Assembly: GCA_013400975.1 (NCBI GenBank)
Contig: WBMZ01009469.1
Coordinates: 27,658 to 91,657, forward strand
Length of the DNA: 64,000 nt
Source: Atrichornis clamosus
Taxonomy: Eukaryota > Chordata > Aves > Passeriformes > Menuridae
Reading direction: 5' to 3'
Position 1 is the stretch's first letter. Each line of letters opens with the position of its first letter. The position numbers and the translations under genes are program-made. This document shows, piece after piece, positions 26,280 through 37,626 of this stretch. The notes under the pieces were generated by a model. It did not search any database. It was given only the letters and a program-made list of their open reading frames with translations, and was not told the origin of the DNA.

Positions 26280-27063
26280 ATAAGCTGAACTGTTTGAAGT
26301 TCAGCAGAGGCAAATGCAGGGTCCTGCACCTGGGGAAAAATAACCCCAGCTCAGTACAGACTGGGGACTGACCTGCTGCAGCAAGGACCTGCAGAGAAGG
26401 ACCTGGGGGTCCTGGTGGACAACAAGCTGTCCATGAGCCAGCAGTGTGCCCTGGGGGGCAAGAAGGCCAATGGTGCATCAGGGGTGCATTAGGAAGAGCA
26501 CTGCCAGCAGGTCAGGGGAGGTGATCCTGCCCCTGTACTCAGCCTTGCTGAGGCACATCTGGAGTGCTGTGTCCAGTTCTGGGATCCTCGGTACCAGGGA
26601 GACATGGAGTTCCTGGAGTGGGGCCAATGGAGGGTGACAAAGAAGATTAAGGGACTGGAGCATCTCTCTTATGAGGAAAGGCTGAGCGAGCTAGGCCTGT
26701 TAAACCTCAAGAAGAGATGACTGAGAGGGGACTTTGACTCAGTAGATAAATGTCTAAAGGGGGGTGTCAAGAGGATGGATCCAGGCTCTGTTCAGTGGTG
26801 CCAACCAAAAGGACAAGAGGGAATGGGCAGAAATTGATGGACAGGAAGTTTCACCTGAACATGAGGAAGAACTTCTTTACTGTGTGGGTGACCAGGAACA
26901 GGAACAATTGGCCAGTTGTGGAGTTTCCTTCAATAGGGATATTTCAGAACCAACTGGATGCAATTTTGTGCCATGTGCTCTGGGATGACCCTGCTTGAGC
27001 AGGGAGGTTGGACATGAAGACCCGCTGAGGTCCTTTCCAGACTTACTGAGTCTGTGATTCTGT
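26280..27063 (+). mobile_element. CR1 LINE with remnant of ORF2 C-terminus
   Basis: The sense strand encodes, in broken frames, the C-terminal part of the CR1 ORF2 reverse-transcriptase protein. A GKC-R-LHLG box lies near 26310, followed by a [16 protein letters not shown] stretch near 26400, 'SRSGEVILPLYSAL' at about 26500, and '[10 protein letters not shown]' and '[15 protein letters not shown]' near 26760-26890. The element ends in a typical 'gtctgtgattctgtt' tail near 27050. Stops and frameshifts separate the pieces, so it is dead. In life this protein carries out target-primed reverse transcription of the LINE RNA in the nucleus. The full 5' half (endonuclease and most of the polymerase) is missing. 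Confidence 0.93.
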
Positions 27064-27300
27064 TCTTCTCCAAACCTCTTAATACAAAGACAAGAGGTCA
27101 AAACTAGTAGAAGACCAATTCAAAACAGATATTAGAGCTTTTTGTGGACAGAGGCAGCAAATGGTGGGACAGTGCTGCCACAGGGAGTTGTGGAAACAGC
27201 ATCAGCAGGTCCAAGGAGGAGTTGAACAAATTCATTGACAGGAAAATGTTTCAGTGCTCACTGATGTACAAGGTGACAAGCACTGACTGGAAACATGGAA
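27064..27300 (+). mobile_element. Second CR1-type 3' fragment, abutting the first
   Basis: Immediately after the terminus of the preceding CR1 comes another LINE-tail-like segment. It has an 'aatacaaagacaagaggtca' block, then 'gctgccacagggagttgtgg', then 'aaggaggagttgaacaaatt' and 'cattgacagg'. These resemble the end of ORF2 or the 3' UTR of older CR1 families (the 'accacaggatattgt ... gacaaattcatgga' region). Orientation is the same as its neighbour. Either the younger CR1 inserted into or beside this older copy, or the two were joined by deletion. Confidence 0.6.
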
Positions 27301-28875
27301 TATATTTCCTCTATTTGTTCAGCTAAAGCTTGAATGTTTGAGGAGTGGGAATCAGAAATGACAACAAGATTGCCCAAGCTGAATTAATTTGCAGCTTTCA
27401 AGGAAAATGTGTATGGAAAACCTGTTGGTTGGAGCTGACCCGCAGCAGCCTCCACTCGGCAAATGGGATCTTCATCCCACATGCAGCCTGCTGTGCTGTG
27501 GCCACAGCTGTTGGGACCTGGCTGCATTGGATGCAGCCTCTGAGCTTGCTGTGTAGGAGAATTGTGGGTGCTGGGGTCTTGCCTGGTCCCTCCTGTCCTT
27601 GCTTGGTGTGGAAAAGATGTCACTGTGGTGTGGGGAAGTGGTATAATGTAACTGGTTGCTGCTGGGGGCTTGTTCACGCTCTTGCTGCCCTGTGCTGTGG
27701 GCTACATGCTGTGGTAAGACTGTCAAACCCAAAACCAGCACCATGGGAGAAACAACAGAGTCTATTTTTCATCTGGCTGGGGTTACTTCAGTGTGTCCAG
27801 CCCTCTGCTGCGCTCCCCCATGTGCTGCCTAGCCATGTGCAAGTGAGCTATGGGGTGAAACTGGGGTGAATAGACCTGGGTCTGTTCTTGAGTAGCTGCA
27901 GAAAATTCCTGTGGAGGTGTTATGTGTACACAGAGGCTATTGCAGGCTTCCTGAGGGCTGCTACACCTTCCCTCCTTGATGAATCCATGGGGTTTCGCAC
28001 ACTGGATTATTACAGGGTGCCCTTTTAGCCCCTTCTAACACGACACCATTTGCATTTGTTCTCCCTCTGGAGAACAGGAGGGAAAGAACAGTGAGATATT
28101 CAGGGACTTAAAACCCCTGCACTTAACAAAAATGAAATGGGATCTCATGCCAACTGCGTGATTTGCACTTTTCATGCTTTGTGTGCAACGTTGAGGCTCT
28201 CCCCCCTGTTCTTTTAGGTGATTAATTCCACCTTCTGCTAAATAAATTTACAATTAAAATGGGCTTATTTGTAACAGCCACTGAATTTCCTTTCTCTCCC
28301 TTTTTTTCCCCCCAATATTTAATTGAAAACACACCCAAACTCAAGTTGCCTGTAAGTATTAATTTCCATTTCCACAGAATGCTCTGTCTCCAGGGCAAGG
28401 AAGGAAATTCCAGAGAGTTAGTCAAGACAATCAGGGTTAATGTGCTCTTTGAAAAGTGTGGTGCAAGCAGGACCCTCACTTTCTCATCTAAAGGTCAGGC
28501 CTTCTGCTGGGACAGTGGTCTGGGTACAGAAGGGAGAGGGCACAGGTCTGGCCCAAGGTGTGTTTTGCCTGGGATACAGTTTGGGAGGCCATGCAGCAAC
28601 CATGGGAATGGTGATATGAATTTTCGACAAAGCTGTGAATTGCTCAGGGGGAACATGTGCTCCTTCACAGAGGAACAAAGGCTGTTTTCAGTTGTGTGGG
28701 TGATGCCTGACTTCACAGCATGAAGGCTGTTGTACATTCACGAGTGTAGGAAGCACTTATGGGGCTGGTGCTTTTTGGTTGTGCCCCCTTGACAACCAAA
28801 AGAATAATGTAGACTGTGTCCTTACCACCTTGCTGGTGCAAGAGATGGTCTGGATCACTCCATGAGCACCCATTT
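27301..28875. other. Intergenic or intronic DNA, no gene seen
   Basis: I see no supported gene. The block at about 28010-28400 is free of recognised repeats, AT-rich, and a candidate conserved element. A 10-bp hairpin lies at 28773-28801 just before the next CR1. Confidence 0.5.
28773..28801. repeat. 10-bp inverted repeat, 9-nt loop
   Basis: The arms ttttggttgt and acaaccaaaa are perfect complements around gcccccttg. It lies about 75 bp from the 3' end of the antisense CR1. No target-site duplication is visible. Confidence 0.8.
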
Positions 28876-29815
28876 ACAGAATTACAGCATATGCTGAGCT
28901 GGAAGGGACCCAAAAGCATGATTGAGTCCAACTCCCAGCCCTGCACAGCACCATTCCCAAGAGCCACACCCTGTGCCTGAGAGCATTGTCCAAATGCTTC
29001 TTGAGCTCTCTCAGGCTTGGTGCTGTGACCACTTCTCTGGGGAGCCTGTTCCTGTGTCCAACCACCCTCTGGGGAAGAACCTTTTTCTAATATCCAGCCT
29101 CAACCTTCCCTGACACAATTTCAGGCCATTCCCTCAGGTCCTGTCACTGTCACCACAGAGCAGAGATCAGTGCCTGCCCCTCCTCTTCCCCTCACGAGGA
29201 ACCTGGAACTGCAATGAGGTCTCCCCTCGGTCTCCTCCTCTCCAGGCTGAACAGACCAAGTGCCCTCAGCCGCTCCTCACACGGCTTCCCCTCAGGGCCC
29301 TTCACCATCCTCATTGCCCTCCTCGGGTTACTCTCTAATAGTTTAATGTCTTTCTTATATTGTGGCACCCAAAGCTGCCCCCAGGACTGGAGGTGAGGCC
29401 GCCCCAGTGCAGAGCAGAGCGGGACAATCCCCTCCCTCGCCCGGCTGGCGATGCTGGGCCTGATGCCCCCAGGACAGGGATGTCCCTCCTGGCTGCCAGG
29501 GCACTGCTGACTCTTCCAACTTTCTATTCACCTGGATGCCCAGGTCCCTTTCCCTGATGCTGCTTTCCAGCATCTCATTGCCCAGTCTGTCCATACATCC
29601 AGGGCTGCCCCATCCCAGGTGCAGAGTCCAGCACTTTCCCTTGTTGAATTTCACACCGTTGTTGACTGCCGAGCCCTCTCATTTGTCGAGGTCTCTCTGC
29701 AGGGCCTCTCTGCCTTTCAGAGAGTTAACAGCTCCTCCCAGTTCTGTACCACCTGTGAAGTTGCTCAGTGTCCCTTCCAGTCCTTGTCCAAGAGGTCTGG
29801 ATACCAGCAGGGCTG
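28876..29815 (-). mobile_element. CR1 LINE, about 0.94 kb, antisense, dead RT
   Basis: Read on the minus strand, this is the 3' third of a CR1. It starts in the polymerase palm near 29800 with 'LGGAVNSLKGREALQRDLDK' (about 29680-29740). It continues with 'KFNKGKCWTLHLGW' (about 29610-29654) and 'RERDLGIQVNRKLEE', then a degraded middle, and near the end 'NRLPREVVTAPSLRELKKHL' (about 29000-29050). The 3' terminus falls at about 28876. The position where CR1 reverse transcriptases have a conserved F/Y-A-D-D catalytic motif reads F-T-G-G (29748-29759), so both catalytic aspartates are lost in this copy. Frames are broken by indels. The 5' endonuclease half is absent. Confidence 0.93.
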
Positions 29816-30920
29816 ACTTTATAGCTCTTCCTTCCATGGTACGCATGGGTTCATCATGCTTTGGTGATAAGTTGTCCAAGAAAGGTCATCCATGTGCATT
29901 ACAGATCCTTTCCTCTGCAAACACGTTCTTGCAGTGTTCTATGAACATTCAGTGCCTTCTGTCACTCTATCCCCGTCATGCCAGTAAGATGTGATTTCCT
30001 CTCCACACTGTAAGAACTGTGTTTTGAAGAGCATTAGGGCTTCTTTAAAATAAAGCTTCCATAAATATTTTTAATGAAAAGAACCCCCTCTCCTTCCCAC
30101 AACAACTTTAGGCTTGGAAACCTAAATACAAATGTGTTTTTGTGCATTGATATAAAACATTCAAAGTGAGACTAACTTGCTTTTTTTCCTTCTCTTCAGT
30201 TAATCAAATTTGGTTTGTGTGTTTTTTAGATCTCTGTTTCCTGGCTGGCTCCCCTCTCCCCTTTGGAAATGGGTAGGAACACCAAGTTCTGATTAAGTGA
30301 TAAGTTTCATAGTCATTCACCCACATTCCTTTTCTTCTCCTGGTCCCAGTAGCTGAACTCCAGAGAAGTGCCAGGGCTTGTAAGGACATTTTCAGCTTCC
30401 CTGCAAGTATCTAAGCCAGCAGCGTGAGGGCTGCACTAGAGCAACGAGGGTCATCATTTCCTCCCTGCCCGTTACCTCCTGTTGGCAGTGAGGATAAGAA
30501 GTTGTTTTGATCAGTTACTAAATATTTTTCCCTGATGAAAAGCTGCAGTAATACTTAGGCTGAGGTTAAAATCAAAACTGCACTTACTGCATATCTCTCC
30601 ATGGTATGGGGTAGTAGTGTCTTGGAAATGCCCTGCCTTGACAACAACATGAAGTTGTTTTGGGAACTTTTGTAACAATCTGGGGAAGATGTCCAGCAGT
30701 GCTGATGCCTACTTGAATGTCTTCCATTGCTCCCCCATCCTGCAGACAAAGAGCAGCTTTAGTGAATGGGAACTTTTTCAGAGGCATGAGGCTATGAAAG
30801 CCTTCCAAAATATTTTTTTCTCATTCCAATTTTTCTTCTGGACAGAACTGCAGGCCCTGATAAGCTGTTGCTCATGGACACATTGCTCGGTTGCTCCCTT
30901 GATCTTAAATGCCATCTTCC

Positions 30921-30944
30921 TAGAATCACAGAATGGTTTGAGTG
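30921..30944 (-). mobile_element. Tiny CR1 3'-end remnant
   Basis: The complement of the CR1 terminus ('tagaatcacagaatggttt') is visible for about 24 bp, then the match stops. It is too short to be certain, but this exact phrase is characteristic of CR1 ends in birds. Confidence 0.5.
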
Positions 30945-31770
30945 TGAAATGGGGAAACACGTATGAGGCTGATCAGAAACAAAAGGAACAGCTTTTGTGT
31001 AAAAGGAGGAGTTGAAGAGGTGAGGTGAAGCAGTTGACTGTTGCTGTTCAGCAGAGTCATGTGCAGGATCTGCTTTCCTGGACTCTTCCTAGAAGTGACA
31101 GTGCTATGGATACAACTAGTAAAGCTGGTTTCGTGGAGTTGATGTGAGACTGGTCTGCTGGCTCAATAATTAATAATCTAATTTAGAAACACTTTATGTC
31201 TCTTGGACATCTGGGAAAGAATGGAGCAGTGTGGCAGATCGGGCACAGGTTTATTGCCATGGTCTTAAAAAAAAAAAGAAATTCGCAGTAGATACAGACA
31301 TTGGTCCCTTAATCCCAAGTATTTTCTTATGTACAAAAATAAAATTAGACTCTGTTTCTCTGTGAAAATGCAAGTGGAAACCTTCGCTAATCTGAAAAAA
31401 AAATCTTGTTTCTCAATCCTTGCTCTTCCATGAAGTGCTCCAGGCTGTTTGCATTGATAGCATGTTATCTGCGTGACATCTGAACAATACATACACCTTT
31501 GACTCAAAAAAAAGTGTATAAATCAAGAGTCTGTGCAATGACATGTCATTATGATAATGAGTACTTTAATTTCTTTTAATAATCCAAACCATATAAACAG
31601 TAGTATAAATTTATTTATTTTTTTCCCCCCTGAGTCCAGTGATCCCTTCCAGGCAGATTTTTCATTTGTAAATGAAAGGCTGAAGTCCTACCGGTGGCAA
31701 AGGAAAGAACAGACCCACACACCACCATTGAGAAACAGGGGCTGGGAGAGGGGATCTCTGGAGAGCGAAT

Positions 31771-31825
31771 GATAGAATGGTTTGGGTTGGAAGGGACCTT
31801 AAAGATCATCTAGTTCCAAGCCCTT
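31771..31825 (-). mobile_element. CR1 LINE, short 3'-end fragment
   Basis: The + strand reads 'agaatggtttgggttggaag', then 'ggaccttaaagatcatctag', the complement of the avian CR1 terminus. The match dissolves after 'ttccaagccc'. This is a 5'-truncated insertion of about 55 bp on the minus strand. Confidence 0.85.
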
Positions 31826-33679
31826 AACTAGATCTAGTTGAACCTCCTGCCCAGATCTCAAAGTATCAGCCTTGAATTTGTCAGGATTGAACTGACTGCA
31901 TACGCAGGTCTGCTACTTGTTACAGCAAGTATAAAGTAGCTGAATAGTGATGATATTGGTTCCTTCCTAAATTCAGTGGTCTGAACATGAGATGGTTTAA
32001 ATTTGCCATGAGGACCACTGGTGTGGATGTGTGTGGATGTGGCTGCAGCTTCAGGCAGTTTGTGGTTCTGTAACCCAGCATTCCTGCACCTTTAGCCTGT
32101 GTACATTGAGACAGTTGTGCTCTTTCTCTAACAACATTGAAGTCTAAAAACTTCAGCATCTTGTGATGCCCCTTGAGAGGAAATGCTTCACCATCAGGAA
32201 AGTGACTATGAATTAGGAAAAAATGTATCAGCCAAGCACAGAAAAACATACAGCACAGAAAAACTCAATTTTGTGGTGTCAGAGTGGTGGCTCCAGGCAA
32301 GGTAATTATAGCAGGGTTATTATTTTTTTTCCTACCTTTGCCTCAGTAGATTTGATTTGGAGTCTGAGGTATTGCTTTGACAATAGTGAATAGTAGAACC
32401 TTATTCCTTTTAGGACTTTACAGAGAGCCAATCAATCTAAGAAAATGCATATTTAGATAGCATGCCAAAAAGTGATTATGTCTAATACTGAACTTTTTGT
32501 GTCCAAAAAAAAAGAGTTCTATGTTAGAGAAAGACCAGCTCAACTTTATAAAGTTGTCATTTGTACAGAGCCAGTCCAGGAAACTATGCTATGGATAGGG
32601 TCAAATTAAATAGGACAAAAAATAAAGGAGAAATGCAGTTAGTGCCCTTGTTCTGGTTCCCTTTGTATTGGGGAATCCAACCCATTTTGAGGATGACTCT
32701 TTTAAAGCTTTTGTCCTCATGTCTGCAGGCAGGTCTTTGTGGACTAGCATTTACAAATCTAATGCAGACCTTTTAAAAAGCTCATTCGTGTTTGGTCAGT
32801 CTGTAGGTTTATTCTGTTCAGATTCCGACTGTGCAAACCTCGCCATGGAAAAAGCCCTCCCCGTGAGAAGTGACATTCGCTACTGTGAGAGTCCTCCTGT
32901 TACGAAATCTCCTTCAGCTGACTGGCAGAAACAACCCCCTTTCCTCCAAAACACTGAAAACTGAGGCAGATAGCCCAAACCCTTGCCCTCAGGCAGGACT
33001 GTAAGCCTTAGAGTGGAGATTTAACAAACTGCTCTAAGAGCTTCATGACAGCTGAATTTTGCAAAAACTATCATTCCTGTCTGCATGCTGGGGGTAGATC
33101 AAGAGCAGCTTGTGCTGGAACCATCTCACAGACCTGGTGTGCTGGCCAAGGAGAAATAAATTTATGTGGAATACTTAAAATTCAAAAAATGCTTTGGAAA
33201 TGCTGTGTGTTTCTTCCATCACCTCACAGCTTTGCTAGCTGAAAGCTGTGAAACAGACAAAGTTTGCAAGGAGCGGATGGATCTTTTTTTTCATCCAAAC
33301 TGATGTGGTTGAAGCAAAAAAAAAAAGAGAGAGAAAAAAAGGGTGCATATTGTTCTGAACAGCTCACAAGGACTGGGGTTTGAGGAGAGGCTTGGGAAGC
33401 GGGTCCCAGAGCTGGATCCAGCAAGCCTTGACAGGAGTGTGCGGCGATCAGAAGGGACAGCTGTGTGACTCCGTGCTCTGCTGTCCCCCACAACTGCAGC
33501 TGTTGGAGGAGGAATTGATCTGGGGTCAGCAGAGCAGGATAGATTAAATAAACCCCTCCTGCCCGGGGTAGGAGCTGGGGGGCTCCCACCCCCACTCTTG
33601 CTTTCTGAGTAAAAAATACTTGTGGCCAGTTGTTATCCCCCTGTTGTGTGCTTCCGTGGTGGTTGTTGAAATGCAGCCC

Positions 33680-34274
33680 AGAAAGGCAACTGCATCCTGG
33701 GCTGCATCAAAAGAAGTGTGACCAGCAGGTCCAGGGACGTGATTCTCCCCATTTTCCTTATGAGACCCCACCTGGGGTACTGAGGTCCCCAAAATAAGGA
33801 GGATGTGGACCTGTTGGAGTGAGTCCAGAGGAGGCCATGAAGGTGCTCAGAGGGCTGAAGCACCTCTGCTATGGAGACACAGTCAGAGAGCTGGGGGTGT
33901 TCAGCCTGGGAAAGAAGGCTCCAGGAAGAACTCATAGAGGCCTTTCAGTACTTAAAGGTGGCTTAAAAGAAGATGGAGAGTGACACTTTTACATGGGCAT
34001 ATAGTAATAGAACAAGGGGCAATGGCTTTAAACTGAAATAGGAGAGATTTAGACTAGATATTAGGAAGAAATTATTCTCTGTGAGGGTGGTGAAGCTCTG
34101 GAATAGGTTGCCTAAAGAAGCTGTAGATGCCCTATCCCTGGAAGTGTTCAAGGACAGACTGGATGGGGCTTGGAGCATTCTGGTCTAGTGGAAGGTGTCC
34201 CTGCCCATGGCAGGAGGTTGGAACTGGATGATCTTTAAGGTCACTTCCAACCCAAACCATTCTATGACTCTCTG
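33680..34274 (+). mobile_element. CR1 LINE, about 0.6 kb 3' fragment
   Basis: This sense-strand CR1 spans the end of ORF2 and the whole 3' UTR. Blocks in order are 'ggctgcatcaaaagaagtgt', 'gtccagaggaggccatgaag', 'gggctgaagcacctctgcta', 'gtgttcagcctgggaaagaa', 'gcctttcagtacttaaaggt', 'ggcaatggctttaaactgaa', 'attaggaagaaattattctc', 'aagtgttcaaggacagactg' and the terminus 'aaccattctatgactctct'. It is one of the less decayed copies here, but frames are interrupted. Confidence 0.95.
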
Positions 34275-37200
34275 GTAATTGGGACTGTCTATGGTCCAGC
34301 TCCCTTCACAAAAGGCATTGCCTGATTACGTGTGTGATCCAACTGATGGTGATAGTATGGCCAGGATCTGTCCATCCTCATGAGAATGGGAAGATTTTGT
34401 CTCTTTAACTTCTTTGCACAAACCCTTCAGTGTTCTGGAAGATCTAGGCACTTGTAGACTTAGAAACTTTCAGTGAGGTTTTAACAGCCTCCTGTACCCA
34501 GGGGATATTTTGCTGGAGTAATCACTAAGTTATGTTATTATTTTAAACTATTGTGAATGAAGTGCCTGGGAAAGGTGAAAGACCACTCACTTTAAAAGGG
34601 AATAAGGATAATGCAGGAGTAAGGGAGACCCTTCACTATCAGCTTTCCCATCCTGCCTTACACTGACTGGGGAGAAATACAAAGTTGTGAACTGGACTAA
34701 AATTAAACCACGTTGGTCTCTTGACTCCTTGGTCACAATAATGATGCTAATAATTAGCAAAATTTTTCAAGCTATTTTTCTATCAAGGGAAAATGAGGCC
34801 TTGACTAAAAGTAAATATTCAGTTAAAGACACAATTATTTCCACCTTTACAAAAACCCCAAATTGCTGAAGAGAAACTATATGGGCTTTAAGGGTTGGTG
34901 ACTTATTTATGGAGCAAGGTGACTGAGAAAGACTCCTTTTCAATTAATAGCGTTAGTAAAACTAATTTTGTTTTTAGCTTATGGTAGTGGTGATGCAACT
35001 TCCAAGTGGTGGACTGAAGCTGTCATGCTGTTCTTCAAATCCAGATCACCAGCTAGACCTTAACGTTCCTGTGGGTCTGGCCTCTCCCTGACTCTAGATC
35101 AAGATAGCAAAAGTCTCATCATTCCCTTAACAACCCTTCAGCCTTTCCTTCAGGAGAGTGTTCCTCAGGGAGAGCTTCTGGTGGATTTTTTCTTTCCCTG
35201 TCCAGTCTGCTGGACATGTTGGCATAACTCTCCTCTCACAGGGGATTGTTGTCATCATCCTGCTAACATGGCATGGCAAGGGATGGAGTATAGTGCATGT
35301 GCCAAAACGGTGTTTTCCTAGAAACCAGGCTGTGGAAATTGGTTCAAAAATTGTCTTCTCCAGACTGTCGCTGGTCCTGCCTTTCATCTCAGTAAAGTCT
35401 TCCTTCTTTTCATCTCATCCTCCAACTTGGCCCATCTTTCTGCTGCTTCAGATGTTGTTTGTGTGCAGATGTAGGGACCACCTTTAGCTTTACAGGTCTG
35501 AAGCTAGAGAGAGCAATGCTGATCAGCTGGAAATTACTGTGGTGTAGCCAAGCCCAGGATTTGGCCATGTGTCATCTATATTGATTTGGCTTCGTTCACC
35601 TCTTGGCTGCTTTCTGAGCACATTTGTCACAGTGGATGTTAGAAATAATTCCCCTAAAATGTCACTAGTGTAGGACCATGTAAAACTGATGTCATGATAA
35701 CACTGCTCTCATATTTTTGATCTAGGTTTCAGTGTAACCTGGGTTCCTTTGTTATTTTTCCCTGTGATACTGTAGTAACATTGGATTCGGTCTCTGCTAC
35801 AGCATAGGATTTTCTGTGGCATCTAAAACCATACATGGTCTTCACCTTGTTTTCTGTTGGCAGCTCCTTTTAAGATTTGACCGGCTCCAAGCAGTTTGCT
35901 GATGGTTTCCTGTAGGAGAAGCATGTGAGGTTTTAGCAAATTAATTCCAAGGCCATGAATCCATAGGAACGCAGAGTCAGACACAGACTTTCTTTTTGAG
36001 GTCTGTAGATAATAGAAACATCCTCTTTTCCAACTTTTAGCATGCTTCTGGGTTCTCAGGGCATAAATATGCTGGCATCATCAGAGGGAAAAGACAGGCA
36101 AGTTTGAAAGCAATAGATAAGCAGCCTTGAGAAAAGGATGAAATGCAGGGTTAAAGCTTTATGGTTCTCAAAACTTTTCAGGGTTTCTTGTCCCTCTTCT
36201 GGGGCATTTTCATGGCAATCCTACAGTTTTAATCACATCATCAGGTTCTTACTGGAATACAGCTTGTTTGCAGTTTATATTCAGTACCTAAATCCCTCCA
36301 GTAAGGAAAACCCAGAGGTCTTACCAACCACAAAGTTTCATCTGAACCACTCCCAAAGCTATAGATGAAATTTCTGATTGGCATATTTCCTTTTCATCAT
36401 GTAATCAAGCAGCTATACGTTGCAAAAATCACACCAAAATCTCCCTTCTCTCTGTAACAAAGGTCAAGTGATTGCATGGGCTGTATCATATCTCTGGATT
36501 GACAATTCCTCCTTTCCTGTTCTCCTCCTTTCCTGTTGTACTTGCTCAACCCTTCAGATCAGCAGGTGAGTGGATGGTTCCCAGGAAAAAGGCTCCTCCA
36601 GGAGGGTGCATTAGAGCCAAAATCTTGCACTGCACAAGCAAACCCTTGCAGTACCCTTGCTCTAATGGTGGGTGCCTTCTCACAATATTTCTTCCTTGGA
36701 AGGAGACTCAGTTTGGGAGGAAAGAGCTGCAGAGATAATTTAGCACTTAAACTTGAGAAAGGACTGGGACTGCAGCCGTATCCCTGTGCGTGGTGTTACC
36801 TTGAGCCAAGAAATAGCAGATTCCTACTAGCACCAAAAGGTCTGTTTCTCTCCCCTTTCAGGGAGGACTCCCTGCTTCCAGCCTCTGAGTGAGTTGGTTG
36901 AGGCAAGTGCCTATGTTTTAACTGTGATGGTTTGAATTTCGCCCGAGGTCCATCCAAAGCGAAATGTCAATTGCATCATTTCCCAGACCACTGAAATCAC
37001 ATCTCCAGAGGTCTCTGCCCAGAAGTTCTTGAACTTGGAAATGCCTTTGCTGGGAGGAGTGAGAGGTGGGACTGGGTCTGTGTAAATTATGCTGGATACA
37101 GTGGGGTGAATTCCAACTCATTTCATGGCCTGGAGCCTGTACTTGGAGCTTAGCAGGGGCTGTAACTCTGAAACTGCTGCTGCACAAGCACAGTCCTCAC

Positions 37201-37626
37201 CAGTCTGGGCTTGTGGCACAAAAACCAGTGACGCTGATTCCTTTAGCAGAGGGCAGCAAGGGAAGAGCATGTAGGTACATGTATCTGCACACATGCATTC
37301 ATGCTCGTGTTCTTTACAACCTGAAAATGAAAGAAAGGCAAATGCCATCCCATCTGAAGGGACTGCTGTCAGCACACACTGTGCTCTGCAAGTCCCACTG
37401 TAGCACTGCTGGTGGCAACCAACATGTTAAAGCAAGCACAGTCCTAAAATCTGCTCTCCATTGCTCTCCTTTCTCTTCCCTTGCTCCATGCTGCAACACA
37501 CAGCTGGCTCAGTATCAGGACTCGCAGGACGGCTGAAGGATGGCCGAAGAGGTGGAGGTCAGCAGCCCAGGGTAGTAAAACTGGTAGCTGGGATAGGGTG
37601 GGAGAGGAAGTAAACTTCTAAATTAA
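34275..37626. other. Intergenic or intronic DNA, no gene seen
   Basis: No exon is supported. A 15-bp direct repeat with 16-bp period occurs at 36507-36537. I looked here for a 5' LTR partner of the element at 39.3-40.1 kb and saw none. Confidence 0.5.
36507..36537. repeat. 15-bp direct repeat, one-base spacer
   Basis: The 15-mer tcctcctttcctgtt occurs at 36507-36521 and 36523-36537 without mismatch. It is pyrimidine-rich. Confidence 0.88.

Larger units (their letters stand above)
29816..33679. other. Intergenic or intronic DNA with small CR1 remnants, no gene seen
   Basis: No gene is supported. The only features I can name are two very short CR1 3'-end pieces (about 30921-30944 and 31771-31825). 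Purine-rich A/GA runs occur near 33315-33340 and short poly-A runs near 31265 and 32505. Confidence 0.55.
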
